NCBI GenBank assembly: GCA_934365945.1
Contig: CAKRNE010000001.1
Coordinates: 124,001 to 188,000 of the forward strand
Length of the DNA: 64,000 nt
Reading direction: 5' to 3'
Source: an uncultured Agathobacter sp.
Lineage (GTDB): Bacteria > Bacillota > Clostridia > Lachnospirales > Lachnospiraceae
How positions within the stretch are numbered: the stretch's first letter is position 1; each line of letters opens with the position of its first letter. Below the pieces are notes generated by a model. That model saw only the letters and a program-made list of their open reading frames with translations. It was not told the DNA's origin and did not search any database. The position numbers and the translations under genes were made by a program. Below are positions 1 through 8,583 of this stretch, piece after piece.

Positions 1-3
1 ATG

Positions 4-315
4 CTACTTCATGAGCTTCTGCAGTGTGTTCAAAAGCTCATCTATTGTCTCATCCTTGCCTGCTCTTATGTCATCTGCCACACACGTCTTTATATGATTG
101 GCCAAAAGGACTTTATTAAAGCTGTTGAGTGCAGCATTTGCGGCCGCCACCTGTGTGATGATGTCAGGGCAGTAGCAATCCTCATCCAGCATACGCTTGA
201 TTCCACGGATCTGCCCCTCTATACGGCTAAGCCTGTTGATGAGATCCTTATATTCCTTCTCTGAGCGCTCTTTTTTACGGTTGCAGCAACAGCATTTGGT
301 TTCGTTTTCTGCCAT
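4..315 (-). CDS. csoR: CsoR-type copper-sensing transcriptional repressor
   Basis: A 103-residue CsoR/RcnR/FrmR-family all-helical DNA-binding repressor. The Cu(I) ligand pattern is visible as C49, H74 and C78; the 25- and 4-residue spacings are those of copper-type CsoR. The basic helix RLSRIEGQIRGIK (about 28-40) is the family's DNA-contact region. The N-terminus has an extra run of four cysteines (C8-C11), which is not part of the core fold. The start is an ATG preceded by GGGAGG. Two ATACCC-N5-GGGTAT operators and a consensus promoter lie upstream, so autoregulation is likely. By family knowledge, Cu(I) binding releases the repressor. Partner genes (copper ATPase or chaperone) would be expected just left of the window but cannot be seen. 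Confidence 0.93.
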   Translation of the reverse strand: MAENETKCCCCNRKKERSEKEYKDLINRLSRIEGQIRGIKRMLDEDCYCPDIITQVAAANAALNSFNKVLLANHIKTCVADDIRAGKDETIDELLNTLQKLMK

Positions 316-388
316 GGGTGCCTCCCTTCTTTCTTCGTTCGTAACTGTTCAGTACCTTCACAGTTGCGATTGTTGCATATATCTAACC

Positions 389-405
389 ATACCCCTTATG
401 GGTAT
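389..405 (-). promoter_or_regulatory. second CsoR operator O2
   Basis: A 17-bp palindrome ATACCC-CTTAT-GGGTAT with perfect half-sites, identical in half-site and spacing to O1. Its centre is 36 bp from that of O1, just downstream of the predicted transcription start and before the csoR start codon. Paired sites on roughly the same DNA face would suit cooperative binding of CsoR tetramers. Confidence 0.8.
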
Positions 406-419
406 CTGTCTTCAAGTGC

Positions 420-448
420 ATTATATACCCCGGTAGGGTATATTGCAA
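420..448 (-). promoter_or_regulatory. csoR promoter with CsoR operator O1 in the spacer
   Basis: Read on the minus strand, TTGCAA (448-443) and TATAAT (425-420) are separated by exactly 17 bp. The spacer is filled by the palindrome ATACCC-N5-GGGTAT (425-441, extendable by two bases on each side). This is the classical layout for a repressor that excludes RNA polymerase. The half-site matches known Firmicutes CsoR boxes. Confidence 0.85.
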
Positions 449-561
449 GGGCAGATTTCCTTATTGAGAAATTTTCAACAGTATGGCAGAACGTTAATCA
501 CACGTCCATAAGGCGCACAGGTCACACATGCACTACTCCGTTCGCTTCACTACGCCACTAA

Positions 562-600
562 ATAAAGCAGTAACTTCATAAACAAGTCACTGCTTTAAAA
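562..600 (-). terminator. terminator after the sigma/anti-sigma operon
   Basis: Minus-strand hairpin with arms 584-596 and 564-576 (one mismatch in 13 bp) and a 7-nt loop, flanked by A/T-rich tails. It begins 6 nt beyond the stop of the gene ending at 602. No strong T-run follows, so efficiency is uncertain. Confidence 0.6.
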
Positions 601-601
601 T

Positions 602-1135
602 TCAATTTTCAATTTTCAAATTATCTTCTGCGCCTCCCTCATGCTCTACAATAACCTGGTCTGTAATATTCTCCTTACTTTCTCCATCAAGAATATAATA
701 CTCCCCACTATACGGCACTTTGTAGCTCACCTTAACGTCTCTGCTTATAGCTCCCAGTTTTTCAGCTTCTTTTGCCCCCGCCGGCAAAATATATACCTCC
801 TCATACTCGGTATATGAGTATATGCTTACCGTTTCATCTTTTTCCAAATAAACAGTCGGACCGCTATATTTTCTATACACTAGATCACATGCCGAACCAT
901 TATTAACATCAATTAATGCCTGAATATGTTCAATCATATCGGCTGCAAATGATCTCACCGGCGTGATACACATACACAAGACAACTACAGTCACAACTGC
1001 TATCGCAGCAAAATATGCAGGATATCGTTTTGAGCTGTGAGTGGTATGTAATTCCTCGATACATTCTTTTCTTACCTGCTCAATATCAGGCATTTTATGT
1101 TGCGCAGCCTGTCTTAAAATATCATTTTTCTTCAT
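602..1135 (-). CDS. putative membrane anti-sigma factor
   Basis: A 177-residue protein with a short cytosolic N-terminus (about 1-40), one transmembrane helix at about 41-62 and an extracytoplasmic C-terminal domain of about 115 residues. I do not recognise a named domain. The call rests on topology and context: it starts 7 nt after the stop of an ECF-type sigma factor in the same direction, the standard arrangement for a sigma factor and its membrane-bound antagonist. The start ATG at 1135 has GGAGG 11 nt upstream, a long spacing, overlapping the sigma stop codon. It may sense an envelope signal through its outer domain. No known ligand-binding motif is visible. Confidence 0.6.
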   Translation of the reverse strand: MKKNDILRQAAQHKMPDIEQVRKECIEELHTTHSSKRYPAYFAAIAVVTVVVLCMCITPVRSFAADMIEHIQALIDVNNGSACDLVYRKYSGPTVYLEKDETVSIYSYTEYEEVYILPAGAKEAEKLGAISRDVKVSYKVPYSGEYYILDGESKENITDQVIVEHEGGAEDNLKIEN

Positions 1136-1141
1136 TCTGCA

Positions 1142-1684
1142 TCAATCCTCCTTATCCAGATTTTTCCTAAGTTCCCTTAAGGTTCGATATAATCTGTTTT
1201 TTATGGTTGATTCCTTTACAGAAAAAAGGAGTGCTATTTCTGAAATATTTTTATCCATATAGTAATATAGATAAAATATTTTTTTAGTAAGTTCATCCTT
1301 CGCAGAAAGATATGTAAACACACTTTGTACTGTTTCTTTTGATATTGCTATATCGTCAAACGAAGTCTGTTGTACAGCTATATCATTTTCATCTGCCGAC
1401 AAAATATTATAATCGTTCATTTCCTCAATGCCACGAAGCTTTTCTTTTAATTTATAATGACGAAAAATTTTTCTCTTTGCTATTTGCATTACAAGTGCAT
1501 CAGGCTGCTTAAAATATGATATTCCATGTTTTTGTATTATTTTAACAACCTCTGTATAGGTCTCCTGAAATATATCTGCCACATCTTCAGTTTTTCCACA
1601 TTTTACAATAATGTACGCTAAAACCTTCTGATTGGTTGAGACATATAGCTCATTAAAAAAGTCATCCTGTGCCTGATTAATCAA
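1142..1684 (-). CDS. ECF-type RNA polymerase sigma factor
   Basis: A 180-residue sigma-70 family protein. Region 2 is recognisable around DIFQETYTEV (about 38-47), which contacts -10 DNA and core polymerase. Region 4 is a C-terminal helix-turn-helix (about 145-172, including ISEIALLFSVKESTIKNRL). There is no region 1 or 3, as usual for extracytoplasmic-function sigma factors. It is followed at once by a single-pass membrane protein that probably holds it inactive. Its target promoters cannot be deduced from this window. Confidence 0.88.
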   Translation of the reverse strand: MINQAQDDFFNELYVSTNQKVLAYIIVKCGKTEDVADIFQETYTEVVKIIQKHGISYFKQPDALVMQIAKRKIFRHYKLKEKLRGIEEMNDYNILSADENDIAVQQTSFDDIAISKETVQSVFTYLSAKDELTKKIFYLYYYMDKNISEIALLFSVKESTIKNRLYRTLRELRKNLDKED

Positions 1685-1739
1685 TCTGCATCCCTCCCTT
1701 CACTATATATGTGTCCCCAACCATAGAAAAAGTTTCATA

Positions 1740-2396
1740 TTATACCATACTTTTATAATAAAAGCATGCAAGCTGTGTCCTGTCCCTAAGCTGCAGCTTT
1801 TCAAGTATGACACTGATATAGTTTCGTACGGTTCCCTCACTCAGATACAGCTCATCCGCTATTTCCTTGTTGTTTAGTCCTTCTGCAACCAGCTCTATGA
1901 TTGAAAGCTCTTTTCCGCTTATATCATAGCTCTTCATTTCGTCAATGAACCGGGCCTGACCGGTGTCTGATGAAGCTTTACAGTTAGCTCCGAACAGGTG
2001 TGGTATCCTGTCCATTATCTGTGTTCCAAACACTGTCTGTCCGTTGTTTACAGCTCTAAGTGCCGGGGCAATACTCTCAAATGCCTGTTTTAGTATATAG
2101 CCCTTCGCCCCCAGCGAGATTGCTTTTACTATGTATTCATCATCCGAAAATGTGGTCAGAAGAAGTATTTTGGCATCCGGATATTTTCCGAGTATTTTTT
2201 CTGCTGCTTCAAGACCTGTCATGCCCTGCATCCTTATATCCATGAGCATCACATCGGGCATATGCTCCTCGTACAGCTTTACCGCCTGCTGCCCGCTGTC
2301 TCCAACCGCAGACACCTCTATGTCATCCTGTGCGCTCAGTATTGTATTCAGCGAAAGTGATACGAGATTATCATCATCTATTATTACTATCTTCAT
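1740..2396 (-). CDS. NarL/LuxR-family response regulator
   Basis: A 218-residue regulator: N-terminal receiver (1-120) with acidic pocket IDDDN (6-10), phospho-acceptor D53 (LMDIRMQG) and conserved T/S and K positions (LLTTFSD, ILKQ). The C-terminal LuxR-type helix-turn-helix is at about 150-215 (LSIIELVAEGLNNKEIADEL). Its cognate kinase is probably the product of the upstream minus-strand gene at 2659-3843, separated by a 262-bp gap filled by a structured repeat. The likely target is the divergent ABC transporter at 4055-7327; candidate palindromes lie in that promoter region. Confidence 0.92.
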   Translation of the reverse strand: MKIVIIDDDNLVSLSLNTILSAQDDIEVSAVGDSGQQAVKLYEEHMPDVMLMDIRMQGMTGLEAAEKILGKYPDAKILLLTTFSDDEYIVKAISLGAKGYILKQAFESIAPALRAVNNGQTVFGTQIMDRIPHLFGANCKASSDTGQARFIDEMKSYDISGKELSIIELVAEGLNNKEIADELYLSEGTVRNYISVILEKLQLRDRTQLACFYYKSMV

Positions 2397-2439
2397 GTCC
2401 TGTTCCTTTCTTTTTCATGCCTTGATTTTTATGATTAAA

Positions 2440-2640
2440 GGGGCAAAAGGTATCATCGATGCATGCTTGCATGCAATTCGATGTATACCTTAGTGACCCG
2501 CACTACACCGAGAAAGTAGCAATTTGCTGCGGAAACGCAGGAAATTAGCGGATTTCGAGGTGGAGTCAGATTACGGGAATGCGTAGCATGTAGTAATCTG
2601 ATTAATCATAAATGAGGGGCAAAATACCTTTTGACCCTCA
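2440..2640. repeat. structured intergenic inverted-repeat element between kinase and regulator genes
   Basis: About 200 bp bounded by inverted copies of a 14-mer (2440-2453 and 2625-2638, one mismatch). Nested inside are a near-perfect palindrome rich in TGCATGC (2456-2482), a long imperfect hairpin capped by a GAAA tetraloop with CTGCG/CGCAG closing stem (about 2500-2563), a CAGATTAC/GTAATCTG hairpin (2567-2600) and a 12-bp stem with TACC loop (2613-2640, one mismatch). No reading frame is supported. It splits the kinase and regulator genes, which are probably co-transcribed. Confidence 0.6.
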
Positions 2641-2658
2641 TATCATTTTTTTATATCC

Positions 2659-3843
2659 TCACTTCTTCATGAGCGTCACAAATATCCTGAAACCATCGTC
2701 TGCCTTTATACGCATGGTTCCTCCTATCGCTGCAACACGCTCCTTTATATTTTTTATGCCTATTCCATCTCCTGTTTCTCCCGAAAGGCTTCTTTCGTCA
2801 ACCGATGTGCCGTTGTCCATTATCTCAAGCTGGTAAAAGGCGGGATGCTCTCTGACTATTATCCTGATTTCATCGCCGTTACTGTGCTTAACTGCGTTGT
2901 TTACCGCTTCCTTTGCAATTGCAATAAAAGCATACTTGACATCTCTGGACACATCATCCTCACAGTCGTATTCGAGTGAAAATGCAAATGCACTGTCTGT
3001 AGGCTTAAGCTTCGCAAGCGCCTGACGCAAATCGACCGATTCATCGTACAAATCATGAACGCTTTTTCTCATGCTGTCCATTGCCGTATCGAGTGTACTC
3101 TTCAGGTCTGAGATAGGCGCTTTAAGCTTTTCATCGGTATTTATCACACCGATTGCTCCCACCTGCAAAATAGAGCGCGTAATCATGTGCCCCACGTTGT
3201 CGTGTATCTCCCTTGCGATACGGTTTCTCTCCTTTAGCGTGGCATTGTATATCTGCGCATTCTGCTTCTCGATAAGCTGGTGATTCATCTGCTCCATAAG
3301 CATATCGTGCTCCATGGACGCATCTCTCATGCTGTGCAGCTTCATCTGATACCCCAAAAGCAGCTCTGTGAAATACGAAAGCATTATCGCAAAAGCCATG
3401 AGAAGTACAACCTCTAAGATATCATTCAAAATTGTATCCTGCAGCTTTGTAAGCCATAAATAGCGGCCAAAACCGAGTGCTATATGTTTTATCCTTAAAA
3501 TACAGTCCACAAAAACAGCTATCCCCACCACGGCTGCAGCTATCCTCGACACTGTGTATTTTTCTTTTCTGAATACCATCGCTGCATACGGCAGCATAAA
3601 AAATGATGGTGCAAAAAATAATCCGGACAGAATATAAACCGCAAGAATCAAATCCAAAGCCCGGTCTGCCGTTTCGCTCCCGTTAGCCGGATACATCGGC
3701 GGCACATCCTGCATGTCTATAAATGTGCACACGATTATTCCTGTAAGTATACACGCTATCATGACGTAATCGACCTGAAGGGATGCCACCATAAGCATCA
3801 CGCATGATAGAACTATTAAAAACTGACTACATATCTTATACAT
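2659..3843 (-). CDS. NarL-type sensor histidine kinase
   Basis: A 394-residue membrane kinase. About five or six hydrophobic segments (5-160) form the sensor part without an obvious extracellular domain. They are followed by a coiled-coil linker, the HisKA_3 box with phospho-acceptor H214 (REIHDNVGH) and a GHKL ATPase domain with DNGTS and GDGIGIKNIKERV motifs. I chose the ATG at 3843 rather than an upstream one because GGAGG sits 7 nt before it. Intramembrane-sensing kinases of this kind next to ABC exporters often respond to envelope stress or antimicrobial peptides (inference). Partner: the regulator at 1740-2396. Confidence 0.9.
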   Translation of the reverse strand: MYKICSQFLIVLSCVMLMVASLQVDYVMIACILTGIIVCTFIDMQDVPPMYPANGSETADRALDLILAVYILSGLFFAPSFFMLPYAAMVFRKEKYTVSRIAAAVVGIAVFVDCILRIKHIALGFGRYLWLTKLQDTILNDILEVVLLMAFAIMLSYFTELLLGYQMKLHSMRDASMEHDMLMEQMNHQLIEKQNAQIYNATLKERNRIAREIHDNVGHMITRSILQVGAIGVINTDEKLKAPISDLKSTLDTAMDSMRKSVHDLYDESVDLRQALAKLKPTDSAFAFSLEYDCEDDVSRDVKYAFIAIAKEAVNNAVKHSNGDEIRIIVREHPAFYQLEIMDNGTSVDERSLSGETGDGIGIKNIKERVAAIGGTMRIKADDGFRIFVTLMKK

Positions 3844-3898
3844 CAAAGGCCTCCATTTCCATAAAATAAGCTTACAACAAATTCCATCAAACGTCACT

Positions 3899-3965
3899 AT
3901 GACAAATGTCATTTTTTACACAGCAATGCCTCATCCAAACATAAATACAAATGTGACATTTGACA
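3899..3965. promoter_or_regulatory. divergent kinase/ABC control region with candidate regulator boxes
   Basis: The palindrome ATGACA-AA-TGTCAT (3899-3912) and a related imperfect site, TGTGACA followed by TTTGACA (3953-3965), lie between the divergent kinase and ABC genes. TTGACA (3960-3965) and TATAGT (3985-3990) could form a + strand promoter, though the 19-bp spacing is long. Binding by the NarL-type regulator is an inference from position and symmetry. Confidence 0.4.
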
Positions 3966-4054
3966 CTTACTTTCCGGCACGCCATATAGTAATCTGTAAT
4001 TGAGCCAAATATCAGGCTTGCAACCGAAAAATACAACATTATGGAGGCAATTCA

Positions 4055-5002
4055 ATGGATACAACCAAAAATGCGATAGAAGTAACCAACCTTGTAAAAC
4101 GCTACAAGGAGCTTGTGGCACTCGACCATTTCAGCCTGACTGTAAAAAGCGGCGAAATCTTTGGACTGCTCGGTCCAAACGGTTCCGGAAAAACCACCAC
4201 TATAAACTGCATACTCTCCCTGCTCACATACGACAAGGGCGAAATAAAGGTATTCGGGCAAAAAATGCACTCAAACAGCTACGACATCAAACGCGAAATC
4301 GGCGTGGTCATGCAGAATGTGGCCGTGTACGACGAGCTGACTGTATATGAAAATATCGACTATTTCTGCGGTCTTTACGTGAGTGACAAAAAGCTCCGGG
4401 AAAAATATGTAAAGGAAGCAATGGATTTCGTAGACATAGCGGATTACAGCAAATTTCTGCCAAAGAAGCTCTCAGGCGGACTTTTGAGACGTCTCAACAT
4501 CGCGTGTGGCATAGCACACAAACCAAAGCTCATCTTCTTCGATGAACCGACCGTGGCTGTCGACCCTCAAAGCAGAAACAAAATTCTGGAGGGCATCAAA
4601 AAACTAAACCACGATGGTGCGACAATCATCTACACCTCACACTACATGGAGGAAGTTGAGCAGCTCTGCGACCGCATACTCATCATGGACAAGGGCAAGG
4701 CTCTCGCGCTCGGCACAAAGGACGAGCTAAAGCGCATGATCAAAAATACAGAGACCATAAACGTAGAAATCGCAGACCTGTCAGAAGCACAGCTTGACTC
4801 ATTAAAGCAGCTGCACAATGCATATCAGGTCAGCTTTGAAAACGGACAGCTTCGGATTTATTTCAGTGGCGGACGCCACAATATAATCCATGTGCTTGAT
4901 TATCTAGAGCAGAACAATCTGTCCTTCGGTCAGGTGTACACGCAGCTTCCGACGCTTAACGACGTATTCTTAGAGATTACCGGAAAGGAGCTTAGGGATT
5001 GA
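4055..5002 (+). CDS. ABC transporter ATP-binding protein (ABC-2 exporter type)
   Basis: A 315-residue nucleotide-binding subunit. Walker A is GPNGSGKT (40-47), the signature is LSGGLLRR, Walker B runs into FFDEPTVAVDP, and the switch histidine is in YTSHYMEE. The C-terminal extension (about 235-315) is typical of DrrA/CcmA-like exporters of drugs, peptides or lipids. Its stop overlaps the start of the first permease (TGATG). It energises export with the two membrane proteins encoded downstream. The substrate is not deducible; the linked two-component system suggests an inducible resistance or stress-response exporter. Confidence 0.93.
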   Translation: MDTTKNAIEVTNLVKRYKELVALDHFSLTVKSGEIFGLLGPNGSGKTTTINCILSLLTYDKGEIKVFGQKMHSNSYDIKREIGVVMQNVAVYDELTVYENIDYFCGLYVSDKKLREKYVKEAMDFVDIADYSKFLPKKLSGGLLRRLNIACGIAHKPKLIFFDEPTVAVDPQSRNKILEGIKKLNHDGATIIYTSHYMEEVEQLCDRILIMDKGKALALGTKDELKRMIKNTETINVEIADLSEAQLDSLKQLHNAYQVSFENGQLRIYFSGGRHNIIHVLDYLEQNNLSFGQVYTQLPTLNDVFLEITGKELRD

Positions 5003-6192
5003 TGAATGGACTAAAATTATTTTTTCACAACGCAAAATACACCATGCTGAGCATGTTCCGCCTGAAAGTCACGCTGTTCTGGACACTTGCATTTCCACTG
5101 GTGCTCGCCACCTTTATGTATATGGCATTCGGAAATCTGTTTGAAAAGGATGAAATGTTCAAGACAATAAATGTGGCAGTGGTTGAATCTGAAAATGATG
5201 ACACTCTGATGAGCGTGCTTGAATCTCTCGATGTAAACCATACTGATTCCGTCAGTAAATCCGACAAAAATGACGATAGCTCAAATTCATTTTCAGACCT
5301 CATAAACATGAAGCTAATGGATAGCTCAGCAGCAAAAAAAGCTCTAAATGACAAAAAAGTGACAGGCATTATTTACACAGAGGATGCTTCTCTGGTAGTG
5401 GATGAAAACTCATACAATGCCACAATACTTGAATCCATCCTGACACAGTACAAACAGCAAAAGGACGTATTTACAAACATAGCAAAGACTAATCCGGCTG
5501 CGCTTGAGACTGCAATTGCCGGGCTTTCTGACACCGCATCAGAGTATAAAGAGATTTCACTTTCATCTGGAAATCAGGATGAATACACCAATTACTTTTA
5601 CGCTGTATTTGCGATGAGCTGCCTGTTCGCCTCATTTTCAGCTGTGACAGCCACAAACCGTCTGCTTGCAAACACAAGTCCTCTCGGCATGCGAAAAAGC
5701 CTTGCAGCTCTAAGCAAAAACATACTGATTTTTTCAGAGTATATCTCACTCTTAATCATCCATTTTGCTGTCGAGCTGATTGCATTAGTCTACATGACAC
5801 TACTCGGTGTGGATTTCGGAAACAAATATCCGGCAATCATCCTGACGCTGTTTTTCGGCTGCATGATCGGACTTTCAATCGGAGTGATAATCGGTGCCAT
5901 TCCTAAGCTTACAGAGGGCAGCAAAATCGGTATCTCTGTCGGAATCGGCATGGTGCTTTCCGTGCTTGCGGATTTATGCGCCAACGGTATAAAGGATATG
6001 GTCGAGCACAAGCTTCCAATTGCTAACCGCCTCAACCCAGCCTGTCTCATATCCGACTGCTTTTACTCGCTCAACGTATATGACAGCTACGACAGATTTT
6101 TCAGAAATATATCAATAATGGCAGTAGAATCAGTGATTCTTTTAATCATTGCCTTTGTACTGCTTCGGAGGGAAAAATATGCAAGTATTTAA
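5002..6192 (+). CDS. ABC-2 type transporter permease
   Basis: A 396-residue ABC-2 membrane protein: one N-terminal transmembrane helix (about 20-42), a large extracytoplasmic domain (about 45-190) and five C-terminal helices (about 200-390). The ATG at 5002 overlaps the ATPase stop by one base and has AAAGGAG upstream; a TTG one codon earlier is possible. It overlaps the next permease by 14 bp, so the three genes are translationally coupled. Together with the second permease it would form a heterodimeric pore. Confidence 0.88.
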   Translation: MNGLKLFFHNAKYTMLSMFRLKVTLFWTLAFPLVLATFMYMAFGNLFEKDEMFKTINVAVVESENDDTLMSVLESLDVNHTDSVSKSDKNDDSSNSFSDLINMKLMDSSAAKKALNDKKVTGIIYTEDASLVVDENSYNATILESILTQYKQQKDVFTNIAKTNPAALETAIAGLSDTASEYKEISLSSGNQDEYTNYFYAVFAMSCLFASFSAVTATNRLLANTSPLGMRKSLAALSKNILIFSEYISLLIIHFAVELIALVYMTLLGVDFGNKYPAIILTLFFGCMIGLSIGVIIGAIPKLTEGSKIGISVGIGMVLSVLADLCANGIKDMVEHKLPIANRLNPACLISDCFYSLNVYDSYDRFFRNISIMAVESVILLIIAFVLLRREKYASI

Positions 6193-7327
6193 ATCATATT
6201 TCAAAATACTCAACAGACATATGGGCCAGATGATTATGTACCTGTCCATATTCATAAGTATCATGGTCGTTCTCACTGCGACACGCACAAACAAAGCTGA
6301 AGGTGATTATGAGGCTACCAAGCCCAAATTTGCGGTATTTGACTACGACAAATCCTCAGAAAGCAAAGCCCTGACAGAGTATCTTAAAAAGACATGCATC
6401 AAAAAAAATATTAAAAATGACAAAAAGGAAACTATGCAGGATGAGCTTTTTGCCAGAAATGTAAACTGTATTCTCATCATAAAAGAAGGCTTTAGTCTTG
6501 ATGTTGTAACAATACCCGGCACGCAGGCAGCGACCACCTTTGAGTCTGCCATAAACAGCTTTACAAAAACATACAATGCCTACATCGCTTCCGGCTACTC
6601 TAAAGCTGATGCTCTAGCCGCAGTAAACACCTCGCTAAGCCAAAAGGCTTCTGTCTCACTGCTAAACGGCAAAAACGTCACCTCGCACTCTGGGATATAC
6701 TACTGCTTCAGTTATCTGGGATGGGTGCTCCTTGTCATGATGATTGCAGGTATAGCTCCTGTCCTTCAGGTTTTCTCCAAAAAGGAAATCAAGGAGAGAA
6801 TATCCTGCTCATCCTATAAATTTGCAAACTACAACCGCGAGCTGCTTTTGGGTGTGATTTTAACCGGACTTGTGGTATGTGCTGTAATTTTTGTCTCAGC
6901 TACAATCATGTTTAAGGGCAGCACATTTTCGTTTTCAGGCTTCCTGTTCACACTCAACATGCTCTGCTACATGCTTGTTTCACTGGCATTTGCCTTTTTC
7001 ATCAGTAAAATCACCTCAAACAGTGAGATACTGAACATGTTTGCTAACACCGTGTCACTCGGTATGGCATTCCTGTGCGGTATATTTGTGCCGGAGGAGT
7101 TTCTAAGTGATGGCATCATAAAGGCCGCCCACTTTTTGCCTGCCTACTGGTACAACCAGGCTGTAAAGAATATTGACTTTCATCCGGTCAAAGAGCTTAA
7201 CTTTATTTTCATGTGCATGGGAATACAGCTGCTGTTTGCCACCGCAATAATTGTCGTTGCCCTTCGCATCACAAAATCGCCTGACGGCTTCAAAAAACAT
7301 ACAGTAGCTGCAGCTGCTCATAAATAG
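6179..7327 (+). CDS. ABC-2 type transporter permease, second subunit
   Basis: A 382-residue protein with the same architecture as its neighbour: N-terminal helix, an extracytoplasmic domain of roughly 150 residues and a cluster of C-terminal helices (about 180-370) ending in a basic tail. The start was placed at the ATG at 6179 because GGAGG lies 7 nt upstream, giving a 14-bp overlap with the preceding gene. The family pattern suggests a dimer partner for the upstream permease. The operon ends at the hairpin at 7356-7395. Confidence 0.88.
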   Translation: MQVFKSYFKILNRHMGQMIMYLSIFISIMVVLTATRTNKAEGDYEATKPKFAVFDYDKSSESKALTEYLKKTCIKKNIKNDKKETMQDELFARNVNCILIIKEGFSLDVVTIPGTQAATTFESAINSFTKTYNAYIASGYSKADALAAVNTSLSQKASVSLLNGKNVTSHSGIYYCFSYLGWVLLVMMIAGIAPVLQVFSKKEIKERISCSSYKFANYNRELLLGVILTGLVVCAVIFVSATIMFKGSTFSFSGFLFTLNMLCYMLVSLAFAFFISKITSNSEILNMFANTVSLGMAFLCGIFVPEEFLSDGIIKAAHFLPAYWYNQAVKNIDFHPVKELNFIFMCMGIQLLFATAIIVVALRITKSPDGFKKHTVAAAAHK

Positions 7328-7355
7328 CTCTGCCTCATGTGAATATATACAACGA

Positions 7356-7395
7356 AAAAGCCGGTACATCATGCTTCCATGAATGTACCGACTTT
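7356..7395. terminator. bidirectional terminator between the ABC operon and tRNA-Glu
   Basis: Hairpin with arms built on CGGTACAT/ATGTACCG extended by AAAG/CTTT, with A/T-rich sides on both strands. It lies 28 bp after the ABC permease stop and just before the minus-strand tRNA 3' end, so it can serve both. Confidence 0.7.
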
Positions 7396-7405
7396 AAATA
7401 CTTAG

Positions 7406-7477
7406 CAGTCCGTACGGGAATCGAACCCGTGTTTCCGCCGTGAGAGGGCGGCGTCTTAACCGCTTGACCAACGAACC
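7406..7477 (-). tRNA. tRNA-Glu (CTC)
   Basis: A 72-nt cloverleaf on the minus strand. The acceptor stem GGTTCGT pairs with ACGGACT (two G-U pairs). The anticodon stem CCGCC/GGCGG encloses loop CTCTCAC with anticodon CTC. The T-arm contains GGTTCGATTCC. CCA is not encoded, so the 3' end would need the CCA-adding enzyme, whose gene is at 44285-45625. Confidence 0.93.
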
Positions 7478-7548
7478 GTGTATTATAATATCATGGTCAA
7501 ACGAATAATGCAAGTACTTTTTTAAATTTTTTTAAAAAAATTTTTTAT

Positions 7549-8583
7549 TTAATATATTCCAAAATAAACCTCTGAAAGACTACCGTCTCCATTAAATTGA
7601 AAACTAGCTCTATATTGGAAATCCCATTTTTTGTAATACTCAATCTTATGTACGCTGCCATCATCACTATCATGTGTATAATCAGGCTCACCCAACACTG
7701 CCTTAACCTGTTCCATTGTAGAAAGTTGGTTAAGTCCCGAGCCAAAATCAGCATTCAACCAATCACTGAGTTTTCCACCTTTCGGATAATCCTCCGACTC
7801 AAAACCTACTCTATATAGTTTACAATCACTCAGCTTTATTGCCTCTTGCCCATTATTGTAAAAATAAAAATATACAACGTGATTGATATTATCATCTGGA
7901 TGATATGTAATCCAATCATAATACTGTGGGTTGATTACCAGATCCATTTTCTTACTTTCAAACTGTACACCAAGTAAATTCTGAACATCTGTAGCTGTAA
8001 GCACATCAATCTGTAATGCATTTCCGTTATAAACAACATTTGTAGGATCAAAATCACCTGCTACGTCAGTTCCTTCTTTTATATTAGAGGCCTGTTCATC
8101 CGACTTTTCAGTATTTTCGTTTTTACTCTCCTCTTTCTTTGAAAAAGCTTCTGTATCTTTATCATTATTTTTCTCTATATTTTTTTTAGTTTCTTTCTTA
8201 TCTATTTGATTTTCATAGTATGTCCGACTGTCCTCTAAGACATGATCTTTAACTACCATATTAAAAACCATCCCCCAAATTACCAGCCATACTATCATAG
8301 ACACTGCACCAATTACAATTCCTACAATAGACTTTACGTCTTTTTTATTTTTTACCAAACAAACAATACAACAAATCACTCCCGGAATAGCAAGCAGCGC
8401 GCCACAGCCAAATACCGATACTATAGATAAAATTAATCCTACAAGCCCCAGAGTTGATTTGTTCTGCTGGTGCTGATCATATGGCTGCTGTGGTGATTTT
8501 TGCAATGGTGTGCCTTGAAATTCATTCCCTTGTTGCTGCTGCCTTTCGAACTCCTGACCATAATCTTCATTCTCTGAATTCAT
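7549..8583 (-). CDS. DUF4190-like membrane protein with extracellular domain
   Basis: A 344-residue protein: a Gln/Pro-rich cytosolic N-terminus (1-42), two hydrophobic hairpins (about 45-70 and 84-112) resembling DUF4190 membrane modules, a highly charged Lys/Glu/Asn linker (about 120-170) and a folded C-terminal domain (about 180-344) with tyrosine-rich strands. I do not recognise the outer domain. It stands alone between tRNA-Glu and an aminotransferase, with AAAAGGAG before the ATG. A substrate-binding or sensory role outside the membrane is possible but unsupported. Confidence 0.65.
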   Translation of the reverse strand: MNSENEDYGQEFERQQQQGNEFQGTPLQKSPQQPYDQHQQNKSTLGLVGLILSIVSVFGCGALLAIPGVICCIVCLVKNKKDVKSIVGIVIGAVSMIVWLVIWGMVFNMVVKDHVLEDSRTYYENQIDKKETKKNIEKNNDKDTEAFSKKEESKNENTEKSDEQASNIKEGTDVAGDFDPTNVVYNGNALQIDVLTATDVQNLLGVQFESKKMDLVINPQYYDWITYHPDDNINHVVYFYFYNNGQEAIKLSDCKLYRVGFESEDYPKGGKLSDWLNADFGSGLNQLSTMEQVKAVLGEPDYTHDSDDGSVHKIEYYKKWDFQYRASFQFNGDGSLSEVYFGIY

